A DNA stretch of 64,000 bases, taken from assembly GCF_011682235.2 (NCBI RefSeq), contig NZ_CP076718.1:3997089-4061088 (forward strand), in the 5' to 3' direction. The translations under genes were made by a program, and so were the position numbers. The DNA is from Rhodocaloribacter litoris (GTDB lineage Bacteria > Bacteroidota > Rhodothermia > Rhodothermales > ISCAR-4553). Position 1 is the stretch's first letter, and every line of letters begins with the position of its first letter. Positions 57,001 through 64,000 of the stretch are shown here, one piece after another. The notes beneath the pieces are model-generated. The model did no database searches. It saw only the letters and a program-made list of their open reading frames with translations, and was not told the DNA's origin.

Positions 57001-58270
57001 CTCGCTGGCCCTGCAGGTGGGGCTCGACCTCAACGTGTACAAAGACGCCCGGCTCACGGCCACCAGCCGCCCCCAGCTCCTGCGCGACCGCCTCATCGAC
57101 GAGCGGCTGCCGGCTTCGGCCTACCAGGCCCTCTACTTCGACGGCTTCCGGTTTACCTCCTCCGAGGAGGAGGTGGGCAGCTTCGCCTATACCGCCGGAT
57201 ACCGGGCCCTGCCGGATGAGCGGGGCGTGCCCCGCTACGTCCTCTCGGTGCCCACGCTGCCGGAGCAGGAACGCATCGAGGAGGAACGGGCACGGACCGT
57301 GGCCTATCTCTTCGGCGCCCTGCTGCTGCTGGTGCTGGTGGTGGTGCTGACGGCCGGGTTACTCGCCCGCGCGCTGGCCCGGCCCATCGCCCGGCTCCGG
57401 GAGGGGCTCGAGGCCGTTGCCCGTGGCCGCTTCGAGCGCATCCCGCCGGTCAAGACGCGCGACGAGATCGGCGAACTGGTCGAGAGCTTCAACGAGATGC
57501 AGGCCCAGCTCTCGGAAAGCCGCCAGCGACTGGCCCAGCAGGAACGCCAGCTCGCCTGGCGCGAGATGGCCCGGCAGGTGGCCCACGAGATCAAGAACCC
57601 GCTGACCCCCATGAAGCTGTCCGTGCAGCACCTGCAACGGGCCTTCGAAGACCTGCTGGGCGACGGGCGGACCGGCCCCGAGAGCGATTCCCGCCTGCTC
57701 CGCTTCGGACAGCTCCTGCAAAACAAGACCGGCACCCTGCTCGAACAGATCGACGCCCTCAAACGCATCGCCGACGAATTCTCCTCCTTCGCCCGGATGC
57801 CCACCCGGATGCTCGAACCCCTCGACCTCAACGCCGTCATCCGGGAGGCCGTGGATCTCATGCAGGAAGAGGCCGACTTCACCCTCGAACTCGACCTGCA
57901 CCCGGCCCCGCTGGTGCTGGAGGCAGACCGTGAAGAGCTGCGACGTATCTACATCAACCTCATCAAGAATGCCCTCCAGGCCATCCCCGAGGGCACGTCG
58001 CCCCGCGTCGAGATCACCACCGAGCGGCAACCCGGCGACGACCGGACGCCGGCCTGGGGCTACAGCACGGTCTCCGACACCGGCACCGGGATCCCGCCCG
58101 AACTGCAGGACCGCATCTTCCAGCCCAACTTCTCGACGAAAACCAGCGGCACGGGGCTCGGACTGGCCATCGTCAAGAAAGCGGTAGAGGACCTGCACGG
58201 CGAGATCGGCTTCGAAACCGAGCCCGGGGTCGGGACCACCTTCTGGATCCGGCTGCCGCTGGTCGAATAG
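54086..58270 (+). CDS. Large multi-span sensor histidine kinase (NtrY-like)
   Basis: The 1394-residue kinase has about a dozen membrane helices in its N-terminal two-thirds (the segments around LIVLWVVLLGFWVVAGLWQW and LALLVYIALLLLTLAVLLAI are clear). An extracytoplasmic sensory stretch is followed by a HAMP region (ARALARPIARLREGLEAV). The dimerisation box is MARQVAHEIKNPLTPMKLS (His1167). The ATPase has INLIKNALQAIPEG, SDTGTGIPPELQDRIFQPNFSTKTSGTGLGLAIVKKA at about 1332-1370, and GVGTTFWIRLPL. The catalytic core resembles NtrY nitrogen sensors. No response regulator is in the window, so it is an orphan here. The domain of about 1000 residues before the kinase is unusually large. Confidence 0.9.
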   Translation: MNGIRARTPSRVYRIIGGVLGALLLATWIGRDSYVARVRATVPARQEAEVHQALARVERNFAEIQAQLLAQARALAEAPAVVLGFRRLQQGERPGANEALVRYLAAFEQPRHIAVELYDPTPLLLAWNGFSMPLDAAPSSPRFLEAVQTAVVQDAGKRAALVVWWPVRDGMRPLGAVRVMRLIHFDAPVRNRYLRDYSLDDEWTRAVRLPVHVAYDVTAGPGATEEGRSRLLQGIDGTPLARVRVEPPPAAQLIADARARFDDLIVLWVVLLGFWVVAGLWQWYRALWTPGEPAPMHREAPPPGRLLVRFGIVALAWWAWRYGLLALNAPGRWQAGKAPLAPLFDPQHLASTYGGGLMRSTGDLLLTACFALCFALGLLHLAMQVPATGTGRAALRGPRLRDRLHRPEPVYAPLVRLFASTVGVVALAGLLVFGLGGVVRHAILDSTLDYFARTGLLPGRLALLVYIALLLLTLAVLLAITGVMRLAPGAVAWIGPFAGSVWHRILTSVLAVVVSVIGLYLFVPGAAGLVPWTTLLAFLVLGAGGAVFLVRHGLPIWRLLAFRSVLPQVFLLALLLYPLLYGGFDAQRRVRMQDAAEAFEEGNDPRIYFAIEQVLQKASWAEVSRALVRPAEVGAGHPLDSLAAVLLEGSLLASLGGHDVSLTLFDGRHRPRGRARLSSESMSRTLLDEADSLEFDLLHAMYTEARQAGPFIEKITGRRQQDRFQYAGIAPVRYGPDSTVAGWMLVRAEPRPYLREGYSAFPQVLLPAGLYGSRYAGLSLAEFRDGVLVRSQGRGFGRYRLDDAVQQALLREPLLWRYETVKEQSYLTLYARVDDPAPEEVPALPGPTRVVAVRTASINVFDHLYFLLRLTLAGLFIGVPVYLGGLYGRRRAGYLPAPRVAFREKVLNAFFVVGIVTATAMGYTGLKVVTGENERAIQSWLQQHLERVEATLARQARGDELPYRVLDRIRIDSLALQVGLDLNVYKDARLTATSRPQLLRDRLIDERLPASAYQALYFDGFRFTSSEEEVGSFAYTAGYRALPDERGVPRYVLSVPTLPEQERIEEERARTVAYLFGALLLLVLVVVLTAGLLARALARPIARLREGLEAVARGRFERIPPVKTRDEIGELVESFNEMQAQLSESRQRLAQQERQLAWREMARQVAHEIKNPLTPMKLSVQHLQRAFEDLLGDGRTGPESDSRLLRFGQLLQNKTGTLLEQIDALKRIADEFSSFARMPTRMLEPLDLNAVIREAVDLMQEEADFTLELDLHPAPLVLEADREELRRIYINLIKNALQAIPEGTSPRVEITTERQPGDDRTPAWGYSTVSDTGTGIPPELQDRIFQPNFSTKTSGTGLGLAIVKKAVEDLHGEIGFETEPGVGTTFWIRLPLVE

Positions 58271-58328
58271 CGCTCCCGTTTTTGCCGATTTCTCGCAGGC
58301 GGAAGGCCCGGCGGCCGCCCCGGCCGGG

Positions 58329-58359
58329 TTGTATGCGGCAGGTCGCCGTCCTATCTTGC
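58329..58359 (+). promoter_or_regulatory. Possible Bacteroidota-type promoter for trkA
   Basis: TTG (58329-58331) and TATCTTGC (58352-58359) are spaced by 20 bases. They match the expected TTTG/TAnnTTTG geometry partly. They lie about 110 bases before the trkA start codon. Confidence 0.45.
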
Positions 58360-58469
58360 GTCCGGCCTGATCTTTTCCTGGCCCGTGGGGGGACGGCCTC
58401 TCCGGCGTCGCCTCCGGGTGCAAGCCGCGCACAAGCGATGGTGGCCCGGGGACATCCACCATAAACACG

Positions 58470-59822
58470 ATGAAGGTTGTCGTTGTCGGAGCGGGTGAAG
58501 TCGGGTTCGACGTGGCCCGGCTGCTTGCCATGGAGCAGCATGACGTGGTGGTCATCGACGTCGACCCGGACGTGCTGGAGAACGTGCGCGACAAGCTGGA
58601 CGTGATGACGATTCAGGGCAGCGGCACGTCGGCGCGGGTGCTCACCGAAGCCGGCGTCCGGGGAGCCGACATGCTGATCGCCGTCACGACGAGCGACGAG
58701 GTCAATGTGATCGCCTGCATGATGGCGGACCGGCTCGGGGTCCGGACGACGATGGCCCGCATCCGCTCGGACGAGCTCACCGGCACCGAGACGGTGCTCT
58801 CGGCTTCGGATCTCGGGATCGACATTGCCATTCATCCGGAGGAGAGTGCCGCCGCCGAAGTGGTGCGGCTCATCCGCCGTGCCAGCGCTACCGACGTGCT
58901 GACCTTCGCCGGGGGCCGGCTGCATCTGGTCGGCATCCGTCTCGACGCCGATGCACCGGTCATCGGCAAGTCGCTGCGCGAGCTGGCGGCCTCGCTTCCC
59001 GGAATCACGTTCCGGGTGATGGCCATCGTACGCGGCATTCGAACCCTGCTGCCCGGCGGCGACGAGGTGCTGCGCAAGAACGATCAGGTGTTCGTGCTGG
59101 CTCCGCCGAAGTACATGCCGCCGCTGATCCGGGCCATGGGCAAGAGCGAACACCGCCTGGAGCACGTGATGATCCTCGGGGGAACCAAGGTCGGCGCCAA
59201 GGTGGCTTCGATGTTGCAGGACGTCAAGGGGATGCGCCTGAAGCTCATCGAGCCGGACCGGGAGCGGGCCGAACAGCTGGCTGAAGCCCTTTCCGGCTGC
59301 CTCGTCCTCCACGGCCAGTCCACGGACATCGATCTGCTGGTGGCGGAAGGACTGGGGGAGATGGATGCGTTTGTGGCGGTGACCGGCGACGAGGAGTCCA
59401 ACCTGGTGACCTGCCTGCTGGCCAAGCACCTGGGGGTCCGCAAGACCGTGGCGCTGCTTTCGAAAGGCGCCTACATCCCCATCAGCCAGTCCATCGGGCT
59501 GGATGCGGCCGTCAGCACCAAGCTGGCTGTCTCGCGGGAGATCATGCGTTTCTTGCGCGGCAAGCACGTGCTGAGCGTGGCCACGGTGCACGGCATGGAC
59601 GCCGAGGTTCTGGAGCTGAAGGCGGCCCCGCGTGCTCCCATCACCCGGGCGCCCCTCCGGGAGATGAAGCTGCCGCGGGGGGTGCTCCTCGGGGCCGTCG
59701 ACCACGGGGATCGGGTCGAGATTGCCACCGGCCATACCCAGCTGCAGCCGGGAGACCGGGCCTACGTCTTCGTTTTGCCCGAGCGGGTCCGTGACGTGGA
59801 GCGCCTCTTTGCCCGTCCCTGA
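58470..59822 (+). CDS. trkA: Trk system K+ uptake regulatory protein
   Basis: The 450-residue peripheral membrane protein has two RCK units, each an NAD-binding Rossmann domain plus a C-terminal domain. The N-terminal motif is VVVGAGEVGFDVARLL and the second, at about 230, is MILGGTKVGAKVAS. Acidic ribose ligands appear as VIDVDPDV and IEPDRER. It gates the TrkH channel according to nucleotide state. It lies 15 bases before trkH and is co-transcribed with it. Confidence 0.97.
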   Translation: MKVVVVGAGEVGFDVARLLAMEQHDVVVIDVDPDVLENVRDKLDVMTIQGSGTSARVLTEAGVRGADMLIAVTTSDEVNVIACMMADRLGVRTTMARIRSDELTGTETVLSASDLGIDIAIHPEESAAAEVVRLIRRASATDVLTFAGGRLHLVGIRLDADAPVIGKSLRELAASLPGITFRVMAIVRGIRTLLPGGDEVLRKNDQVFVLAPPKYMPPLIRAMGKSEHRLEHVMILGGTKVGAKVASMLQDVKGMRLKLIEPDRERAEQLAEALSGCLVLHGQSTDIDLLVAEGLGEMDAFVAVTGDEESNLVTCLLAKHLGVRKTVALLSKGAYIPISQSIGLDAAVSTKLAVSREIMRFLRGKHVLSVATVHGMDAEVLELKAAPRAPITRAPLREMKLPRGVLLGAVDHGDRVEIATGHTQLQPGDRAYVFVLPERVRDVERLFARP

Positions 59823-59837
59823 CACCGATCGCGTCGT

Positions 59838-61349
59838 ATGAAGGTCTTGAACTATCGGGCTGTGCTGAGCACACTGGGAGCGCTGGTCTTCTTTCTGGGG
59901 CTGGCCTTGTTGCTTCCGATGGGCGTCGGGCTGCTCTACGGCGAGGCGTCCTGGTGGAGCTTCGGTCTCACGGCGCTGCTGTGCCTGGGGATGGGGGGCG
60001 CGGCCTGGCATTTCCTCGGGGAGCACCCGCTCGACCTGCGCCTCCGGGAAGGCTTTGCCATCGTTGCGCTGGCCTGGATGGTGCTGGCGCTGCTCGGCGC
60101 CCTGCCGTTCGTGCTCGGCGGGGTTCTGGACGCCTACACCGATGCCTTCTTTGAGACCATCAGCGGCTTCACCACCACGGGCGCGACGATCCTCGGGGGG
60201 GCCAACACCCCGGCCATCGAGGCGATCCCGAAGTCCTTCCTGTTCTGGCGCAGCCTGACGCACTGGCTCGGCGGCATGGGCATCATCGTGCTGACGCTGG
60301 CCGTCATGCCCATCCTGGGCGTCGGGGGCATGCAGCTCTTCAAGGCCGAAGTGCCCGGCCCCTCGGCCGACAAGCTGACCCCCCGCGTGCGCGAGACGGC
60401 CCGGCGGCTCTGGCTGATCTACGTGGGTTTGACGGTCGTGGAGGTGCTGCTGCTGCTGCCCGTGATGGATCTCTTCGACGCCGTCAACCATGCCTTCGCC
60501 ACGATGGCCACAGGCGGCTTCTCGACCAAGAACGGCTCGGTGGGGCAGTACGGTTCGGCCTACGTCGAGTGGGTCATTACCCTCTTCATGATCCTGGCGG
60601 GGATGAACTTCGCGTTGCACTACCGGCTGCTGCGGGGAAACGTACGGATCGCCCTGCGGGACACCGAACTGCGGGTGTATTTCGGCATCCTGGCGGTGGG
60701 CACCGTGCTGGTCACCCTCGGCCTGTGGCAGCCGACGCTGCGCCTGCTGCCCGGCGAGGACGCCGTGTCCTCCTTCGAGGGGTATGCCGGGCTGGGAGAG
60801 GCGCTCCGCTGCGCCGCCTTCCAGGTCGCGGCGATCGTCACCACCACCGGCTTCGGAACGGCCGACTACGAACTCTGGCCCCCGCTGGCCATCGTGTGCC
60901 TCTTTCTGCTCTTTTTCGTCGGGGGAATGGCCGGTTCCACGGGGGGCGGCGTCAAGGTGGTGCGGCACGTGCTGGTCTTCAAAAACTCCTTCAAGGAGAT
61001 CAAACAGCTCATTCACCCGCAGGCAGTCATCCCGCTGCGCCTCAACGGCCGGGTCGTGCCGCCGGAGGTGATGGGCAACGTGCTCTCGTTCATCGTGCTC
61101 TACATCGCCGGCATCACTGCCGGCATTGCCCTGCTGGCCCTGATGGGGATGGATCTGATGAGTGCCATCGGCGCCTCGATCTCCGCCATAGGCAACATCG
61201 GGCCGGGCTTCGGCACGGTCGGGCCGGTGGAGAACTACGCGCACCTGCCACTTCCGGGCAAGTGGGTGCTTGCCTTGCTCATGGTGGCCGGGCGCCTGGA
61301 GATCTTCACGGTGTTGATCCTTTTCGTTCCTGCCTTCTGGCGCCATTGA
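59838..61349 (+). CDS. trkH: Trk system K+ uptake protein, channel subunit
   Basis: The 503-residue protein has the four-repeat K+ channel-like fold. The selectivity-filter loops are seen in ISGFTTTGATIL, MATGGFSTKNGS, VTTTGFGTADYELWP and ISAIGNIGPGFGTVGP. The gating intramembrane loop GGMAGSTGGGVKV lies after the third. It takes up K+ with TrkA. The end, PAFWRH, is typical of the family. Confidence 0.97.
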   Translation: MKVLNYRAVLSTLGALVFFLGLALLLPMGVGLLYGEASWWSFGLTALLCLGMGGAAWHFLGEHPLDLRLREGFAIVALAWMVLALLGALPFVLGGVLDAYTDAFFETISGFTTTGATILGGANTPAIEAIPKSFLFWRSLTHWLGGMGIIVLTLAVMPILGVGGMQLFKAEVPGPSADKLTPRVRETARRLWLIYVGLTVVEVLLLLPVMDLFDAVNHAFATMATGGFSTKNGSVGQYGSAYVEWVITLFMILAGMNFALHYRLLRGNVRIALRDTELRVYFGILAVGTVLVTLGLWQPTLRLLPGEDAVSSFEGYAGLGEALRCAAFQVAAIVTTTGFGTADYELWPPLAIVCLFLLFFVGGMAGSTGGGVKVVRHVLVFKNSFKEIKQLIHPQAVIPLRLNGRVVPPEVMGNVLSFIVLYIAGITAGIALLALMGMDLMSAIGASISAIGNIGPGFGTVGPVENYAHLPLPGKWVLALLMVAGRLEIFTVLILFVPAFWRH

Positions 61350-61712
61350 GCCGGGCCGGGCGCGTGCGAGGAGTCTATGCCCGGGGGTGCCGGTCCGTGG
61401 GGGAAGGTCTCGCACCGTCAGGCCCGTTGCGCACGCCGGTCCGGACGGGCCGACCGGCGCCGGGGCAAGAATTTCCACCACCGGACGACGACCCGCGGCT
61501 TCCCGCCCGTGCCGGGCAAAATGAGCAATTTTCCTATCCGCATGAAAAGGTTGTCGTTAAGGAGGTCGGAAAGGTGCCGAAACCCGGTGTAGGCCTGCCT
61601 GAAACGACAGCGTTCCGAACGCGACGAACCCCGTGCGGGCACGGCGCTTGAGTGAAGGGCGGGCATCTGTATCATCCAAAAGAGGCCCCGTAGCACACGG
61701 GATGGACGAACC
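61350..61712. other. Intergenic region after trkH, 363 bp, no gene recognised
   Basis: The frames here lack protein-like composition. Short palindromic clusters such as CCGGCGCCGG (61459-61468) are present, but no terminator with a T run was found. An AT-rich patch lies at 61519-61560. Confidence 0.4.
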
Positions 61713-61973
61713 ATGGAAGCGAGAGCCTATCTGGAGCAGCGCCTGCGGCGCATCTCGGGCCGCAGCATCGCCTGGGACGAAGAGACGTTTACGAAAGAGA
61801 AATCGCTTGAACCCGTCGACCTGGTTGATGTGGCCGTCGATATCGCCTGGGAGGAGTTGATGCCTGCCGGTGCCCTGGAACGTCCCGCGCTGGAGGTGGT
61901 CAGGCAGGGAGGTCTGATCGTTTTCCGGTTGCAGGATCAGCCGCTTGCCGAGATCCTGCCGCAGGCGGCCTGA
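61713..61973 (+). CDS. Hypothetical small acidic protein
   Basis: The 86-residue frame encodes a soluble protein with no signal peptide. The C-terminal half is more ordered in pattern (VVRQGGLIVFRLQDQPLAEILPQAA) and the middle is acidic. Codon usage resembles neighbours, but no family is recognised and no strong ribosome site is seen. It may be real, since the frame is free of stops in a GC-rich setting, though small size weakens the case. It is on the same strand as trkH and amt. Confidence 0.5.
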   Translation: MEARAYLEQRLRRISGRSIAWDEETFTKEKSLEPVDLVDVAVDIAWEELMPAGALERPALEVVRQGGLIVFRLQDQPLAEILPQAA

Positions 61974-62156
61974 CGGAAACCGTCTTGCCGGTGCCGGAAC
62001 CCCGGTGCGAGGCACGGTCCCGGGGTTTCCGGGAGCGGCTTGCCCGGCGGGTGGACGGGCACGAGGCATGCCGGCCGGGCGTGCCGGCATCCGGTCGGGA
62101 GGGAACCCGCAGGGCGGGCAGGCACCCCCGTCTGAAGGCCGCCGGCTGCGCGTCAT

Positions 62157-62208
62157 GATGAAAGGGTGGGGAATGGGAGCCCTGGAGCCCATTTCCCACC
62201 CTTTCATC
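62157..62208. repeat. 21-bp inverted repeat (long hairpin) upstream of amt
   Basis: Bases 62157-62177 pair with 62188-62208 with a single G-T wobble, leaving a 10-base loop (AGCCCTGGAG). The arms are GA-rich on one side and TC-rich on the other. No T run follows on either strand. It lies 182 bases before the amt start. It may be a regulatory stem, a REP-like element or a recombination scar. Confidence 0.7.
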
Positions 62209-62390
62209 GTGAAGAAAACGTCATTTTCCGGAGAAGACCCCGGTCCCTTTTTCAAGAAAAGCGCTTTCGTTAGTAAGGGAATTTTTTGTTTTTATATTGT
62301 TATTGCAGGTATTGGGCGATTATTATTAATATTATTAAGGCATTTGGGTAACTTGTCCTAATTTGTTAAACGATTGCGTGGAGGTAGTCT
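62209..62390 (+). promoter_or_regulatory. AT-rich control region of amt
   Basis: From about 62275 to 62375 the sequence is strikingly AT-rich in this GC-rich genome (runs such as ATTATTATTAATATTATTAA). The region includes TATATTG (about 62297), which could be a -7 element, but the spacing to any -33 box is unclear. GGAGG (62382-62386) stands before the ATG at 62391. The AT-rich leader suggests strong regulated initiation, for example by nitrogen status. Confidence 0.45.
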
Positions 62391-63737
62391 ATGCGAAGGT
62401 CTATATCGCTCATCGTGCTCGCGGTGCTGGCCGGGGCCCTCTCGGCCTTTGCTCAGGAAGCTCCGGCCGAAGTGGCTCCCGCTGAAGCCGCGCTGGCCGC
62501 CGCCGAGGCGACGCAGCTCCACCTCAACTTTGCCTGGACGGTGCTGGCAGCCGTGCTGGTGTTCTTCATGCAGGCCGGCTTTGCCCTGCTCGAGACGGGC
62601 TTCACGCGCTCGAAGAACGCCGTCAACATCATCATGAAGAACGTGATGGATGTCTCGGCCGGTGCCGTGGTGTTCTTCGTGCTGGGCTTCGGGCTGATGT
62701 TCGGCACGTCGCTCGGCGGCTGGATCGGCACGGACGGGTTCTTCCTCGCCGGCCTGGGCGGGGATCCGTGGACGTATGCGTTCTTTCTCTTCCAGGCCGT
62801 CTTCGCAGCCACGGCGGCGACCATCGTCTCCGGTGCCGTGGCGGAACGGACAAAGTTCACGGGGTACCTGCTCTTCTCGGTCGTCATCACCGGGCTGATT
62901 TACCCGGTCTTCGGCTCGTGGGCCTGGGGCGGCCTCTTCAACGGCGGCGGCTGGCTCGAAGGGCTCGGCTTCATCGACTTTGCCGGCTCGACGGTGGTGC
63001 ACTCGGTGGGTGGCTGGGCCGCGCTGGCCGGGGCGCTGGTCGTCGGGCCGCGGGTGGGGAAGTACGACGAGAACGGCAACCCGCGCCACATTCCCGGTCA
63101 TAGCCTGCCGCTGGCGGCGCTCGGCGTGTTCATCCTCTGGTTCGGGTGGTTCGGCTTCAACGCCGGTTCCACGACCGAAGGCTCGACGGATATCGCCCTC
63201 ATTGCCATGAACACGTTCCTGGCCGCCGGGGCCGGGGCGACGGCGGCGATGCTGGTCTCCTGGATCCGCGGCGGCAAGCCCGACGCCCCGATGACCCTCA
63301 ACGGGGTACTCGGGGGGCTGGTCGGCATCACGGCGGGCTGCGCCAACCTCACGCCCGGCTTTGCGCTGTTGACCGGGGCCATCGCCGGGGTGGTGGTCGT
63401 CTATGCCACGCTGTTCCTCGACCGGTACGTGGACGATCCGGTCGGTGCCGTGGCCGTGCACGGCGTCTGCGGCGCCTGGGGCACCCTCGCCGCCGGGATG
63501 TTCGACAGCGCCGGGCTGTTCAACCCGTCCGTGATCGGGGTGCAGCTCGTCGGGATCGCCGCTGCGTTCCTGTGGACCTTCCCGGTGAGCTACCTGCTCT
63601 TCACGCTCATCAAGAAGACCATCGGGCTGCGCGTCAACGGGCATCTGGAGCACCTGGGCCTCGACCTGCACGAGCACGACAACCAGGCCTATCCGGAGTT
63701 TGTCCCGACCGATGAACTGACCCTGGCCGAAGTGTGA
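62391..63737 (+). CDS. amt: Ammonium transporter Amt
   Basis: The 448-residue protein has a signal peptide (ISLIVLAVLAGALSAFAQ) and 11 membrane helices of the Amt/Rh family. Marks are FMQAGFALLETGFTRSKNAVNI, GSWAWGG, the twin-histidine pore (first His in DFAGSTVVHSVGGWAAL, second in GAVAVHGVCGAWG) and FGWFGFNAGST. It passes ammonium to the cytoplasm. A glnK gene usually follows amt; none is visible before the window edge, but only 260 bases remain. Confidence 0.96.
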   Translation: MRRSISLIVLAVLAGALSAFAQEAPAEVAPAEAALAAAEATQLHLNFAWTVLAAVLVFFMQAGFALLETGFTRSKNAVNIIMKNVMDVSAGAVVFFVLGFGLMFGTSLGGWIGTDGFFLAGLGGDPWTYAFFLFQAVFAATAATIVSGAVAERTKFTGYLLFSVVITGLIYPVFGSWAWGGLFNGGGWLEGLGFIDFAGSTVVHSVGGWAALAGALVVGPRVGKYDENGNPRHIPGHSLPLAALGVFILWFGWFGFNAGSTTEGSTDIALIAMNTFLAAGAGATAAMLVSWIRGGKPDAPMTLNGVLGGLVGITAGCANLTPGFALLTGAIAGVVVVYATLFLDRYVDDPVGAVAVHGVCGAWGTLAAGMFDSAGLFNPSVIGVQLVGIAAAFLWTFPVSYLLFTLIKKTIGLRVNGHLEHLGLDLHEHDNQAYPEFVPTDELTLAEV

Positions 63738-63745
63738 GGGCCCGG

Positions 63746-63816
63746 CGCCCGGCGAGGGGGGAAGTCCCTGCGAAGTCAGGGGGCCCGGTGGCTCCGCACG
63801 GCCCGCTCGCCGGGCG
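63746..63816 (+). terminator. Hairpin after amt
   Basis: CGCCCGGCGAG (63746-63756) pairs exactly with CTCGCCGGGCG (63806-63816). It begins 8 bases after the amt stop. The loop is long (49 bases) and no T run follows, so it is a stabilising 3' structure or a factor-assisted terminator. Confidence 0.5.
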
Positions 63817-63821
63817 ACCGG

Positions 63822-64000
63822 CAGCCTGAAGAACCTTTGTTACGCAGTTGAAACCTGTGGGATAGCAGGACTACCCCTCCGTCGCTTCGCGACACCTCCC
63901 CTTCGCATCTTACCTTTACCCACAAGTGCCGTGAGATTAGCAGAAGGATGCTGATCAAATAACCTTTTACCCCATCGAAGCCATTGAAGAGGAGCCCCCC
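63822..64000. other. End of window, no gene recognised
   Basis: No protein-like frame is present. The stretch contains GTCGCTTCGCGAC, a perfect small hairpin within TCCGTCGCTTCGCGACACC. Such sequence is often seen in dispersed genomic repeats, but only one copy is in the window. Confidence 0.35.

Noticed and set aside
61974..62156. Small frames between 61.97 and 62.16 kb
   Set aside because: Low-complexity Pro/Arg/Gly composition and no ribosome site; no gene is supported there.
63776..63958. 60-codon minus-strand frame at the end of the window
   Set aside because: It covers a short hairpin-containing stretch of the kind common in dispersed repeats and lacks protein pattern.

Overview
The window is chromosomal DNA of a high-GC aerobic bacterium. 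The best fit is the Rhodothermales/Rhodothermota branch of the Bacteroidota. Supporting signs are DUF4783- and DUF5723-like proteins, a VPS10/BNR-repeat secreted protein, a TonB-type protein, menaquinone synthesis (menB), a ribonuclease Y/ZapA/6S RNA neighbourhood, and several TAnnTTTG-like -7 promoter elements. The assignment is inferred from gene content; no rRNA or tRNA gene was seen.

Layout. 1-5.4 kb: end of a pterin dehydratase gene, nuoN (respiratory complex I), a heptanucleotide repeat, a PH-like hypothetical gene, sodA, menB and a DUF2156 protein. 5.4-13.4 kb (minus strand): one long information-processing cluster, infC-rpmI-rplT-(Phe leader peptide)-pheS-pheT-coiled-coil gene-zapA-6S RNA-rny, with an attenuator-like hairpin before pheS. 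13.6-20 kb: acyl-CoA carboxyltransferase, a CsbD-like stress protein, small membrane and hypothetical genes, a 2OG-Fe(II) oxygenase, an MBL-fold hydrolase and a polyprenyl diphosphate synthase. 20.1-24.7 kb: a BtuC/BtuF-like uptake pair without its ATPase, a diacylglycerol kinase-like protein, deoC and a SPOR lipoprotein. 24.7-27.5 kb: katG driven by a Fur/PerR-type regulator. 27.5-28.14 kb: a gene-free, strongly structured stretch. 28.1-30.8 kb: a RuBisCO-like protein, a cupin and polyphosphate glucokinase. 31-36.4 kb: a tiny lipoprotein, dnaG, ppk1 and a TonB-type gene. 36.4-41.9 kb: a YkvA protein, a VPS10-like secreted protein and a subtilase lipoprotein. 41.9-47.5 kb: a P-type cation ATPase and an M23 peptidase, separated by a 1.4-kb insertion flanked by direct repeats. 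47.7-58.3 kb: a hydroxyacid dehydrogenase, two envelope proteins, a DUF4783 protein and a 1394-residue NtrY-like kinase. 58.5-63.7 kb: trkA-trkH (K+ uptake) and an amt ammonium transporter.

How the genes work together. SodA, and KatG with its regulator, deal with reactive oxygen produced by a menaquinone/complex I respiratory chain. Ppk1 and polyphosphate glucokinase are a source and a consumer of polyphosphate on opposite strands about 2.6 kb apart. TrkA/TrkH, the P-type ATPase and Amt handle cation and ammonium transport.

The least ordinary parts are the interleaved-stem noncoding region at 27.77-28.14 kb, the repeat-flanked insertion at 44.5-46.5 kb, the Phe leader/attenuator between rplT and pheS, and the RuBisCO-like/cupin/glucokinase cluster. 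No CRISPR array, complete transposase, prophage or recognisable defence system was found.
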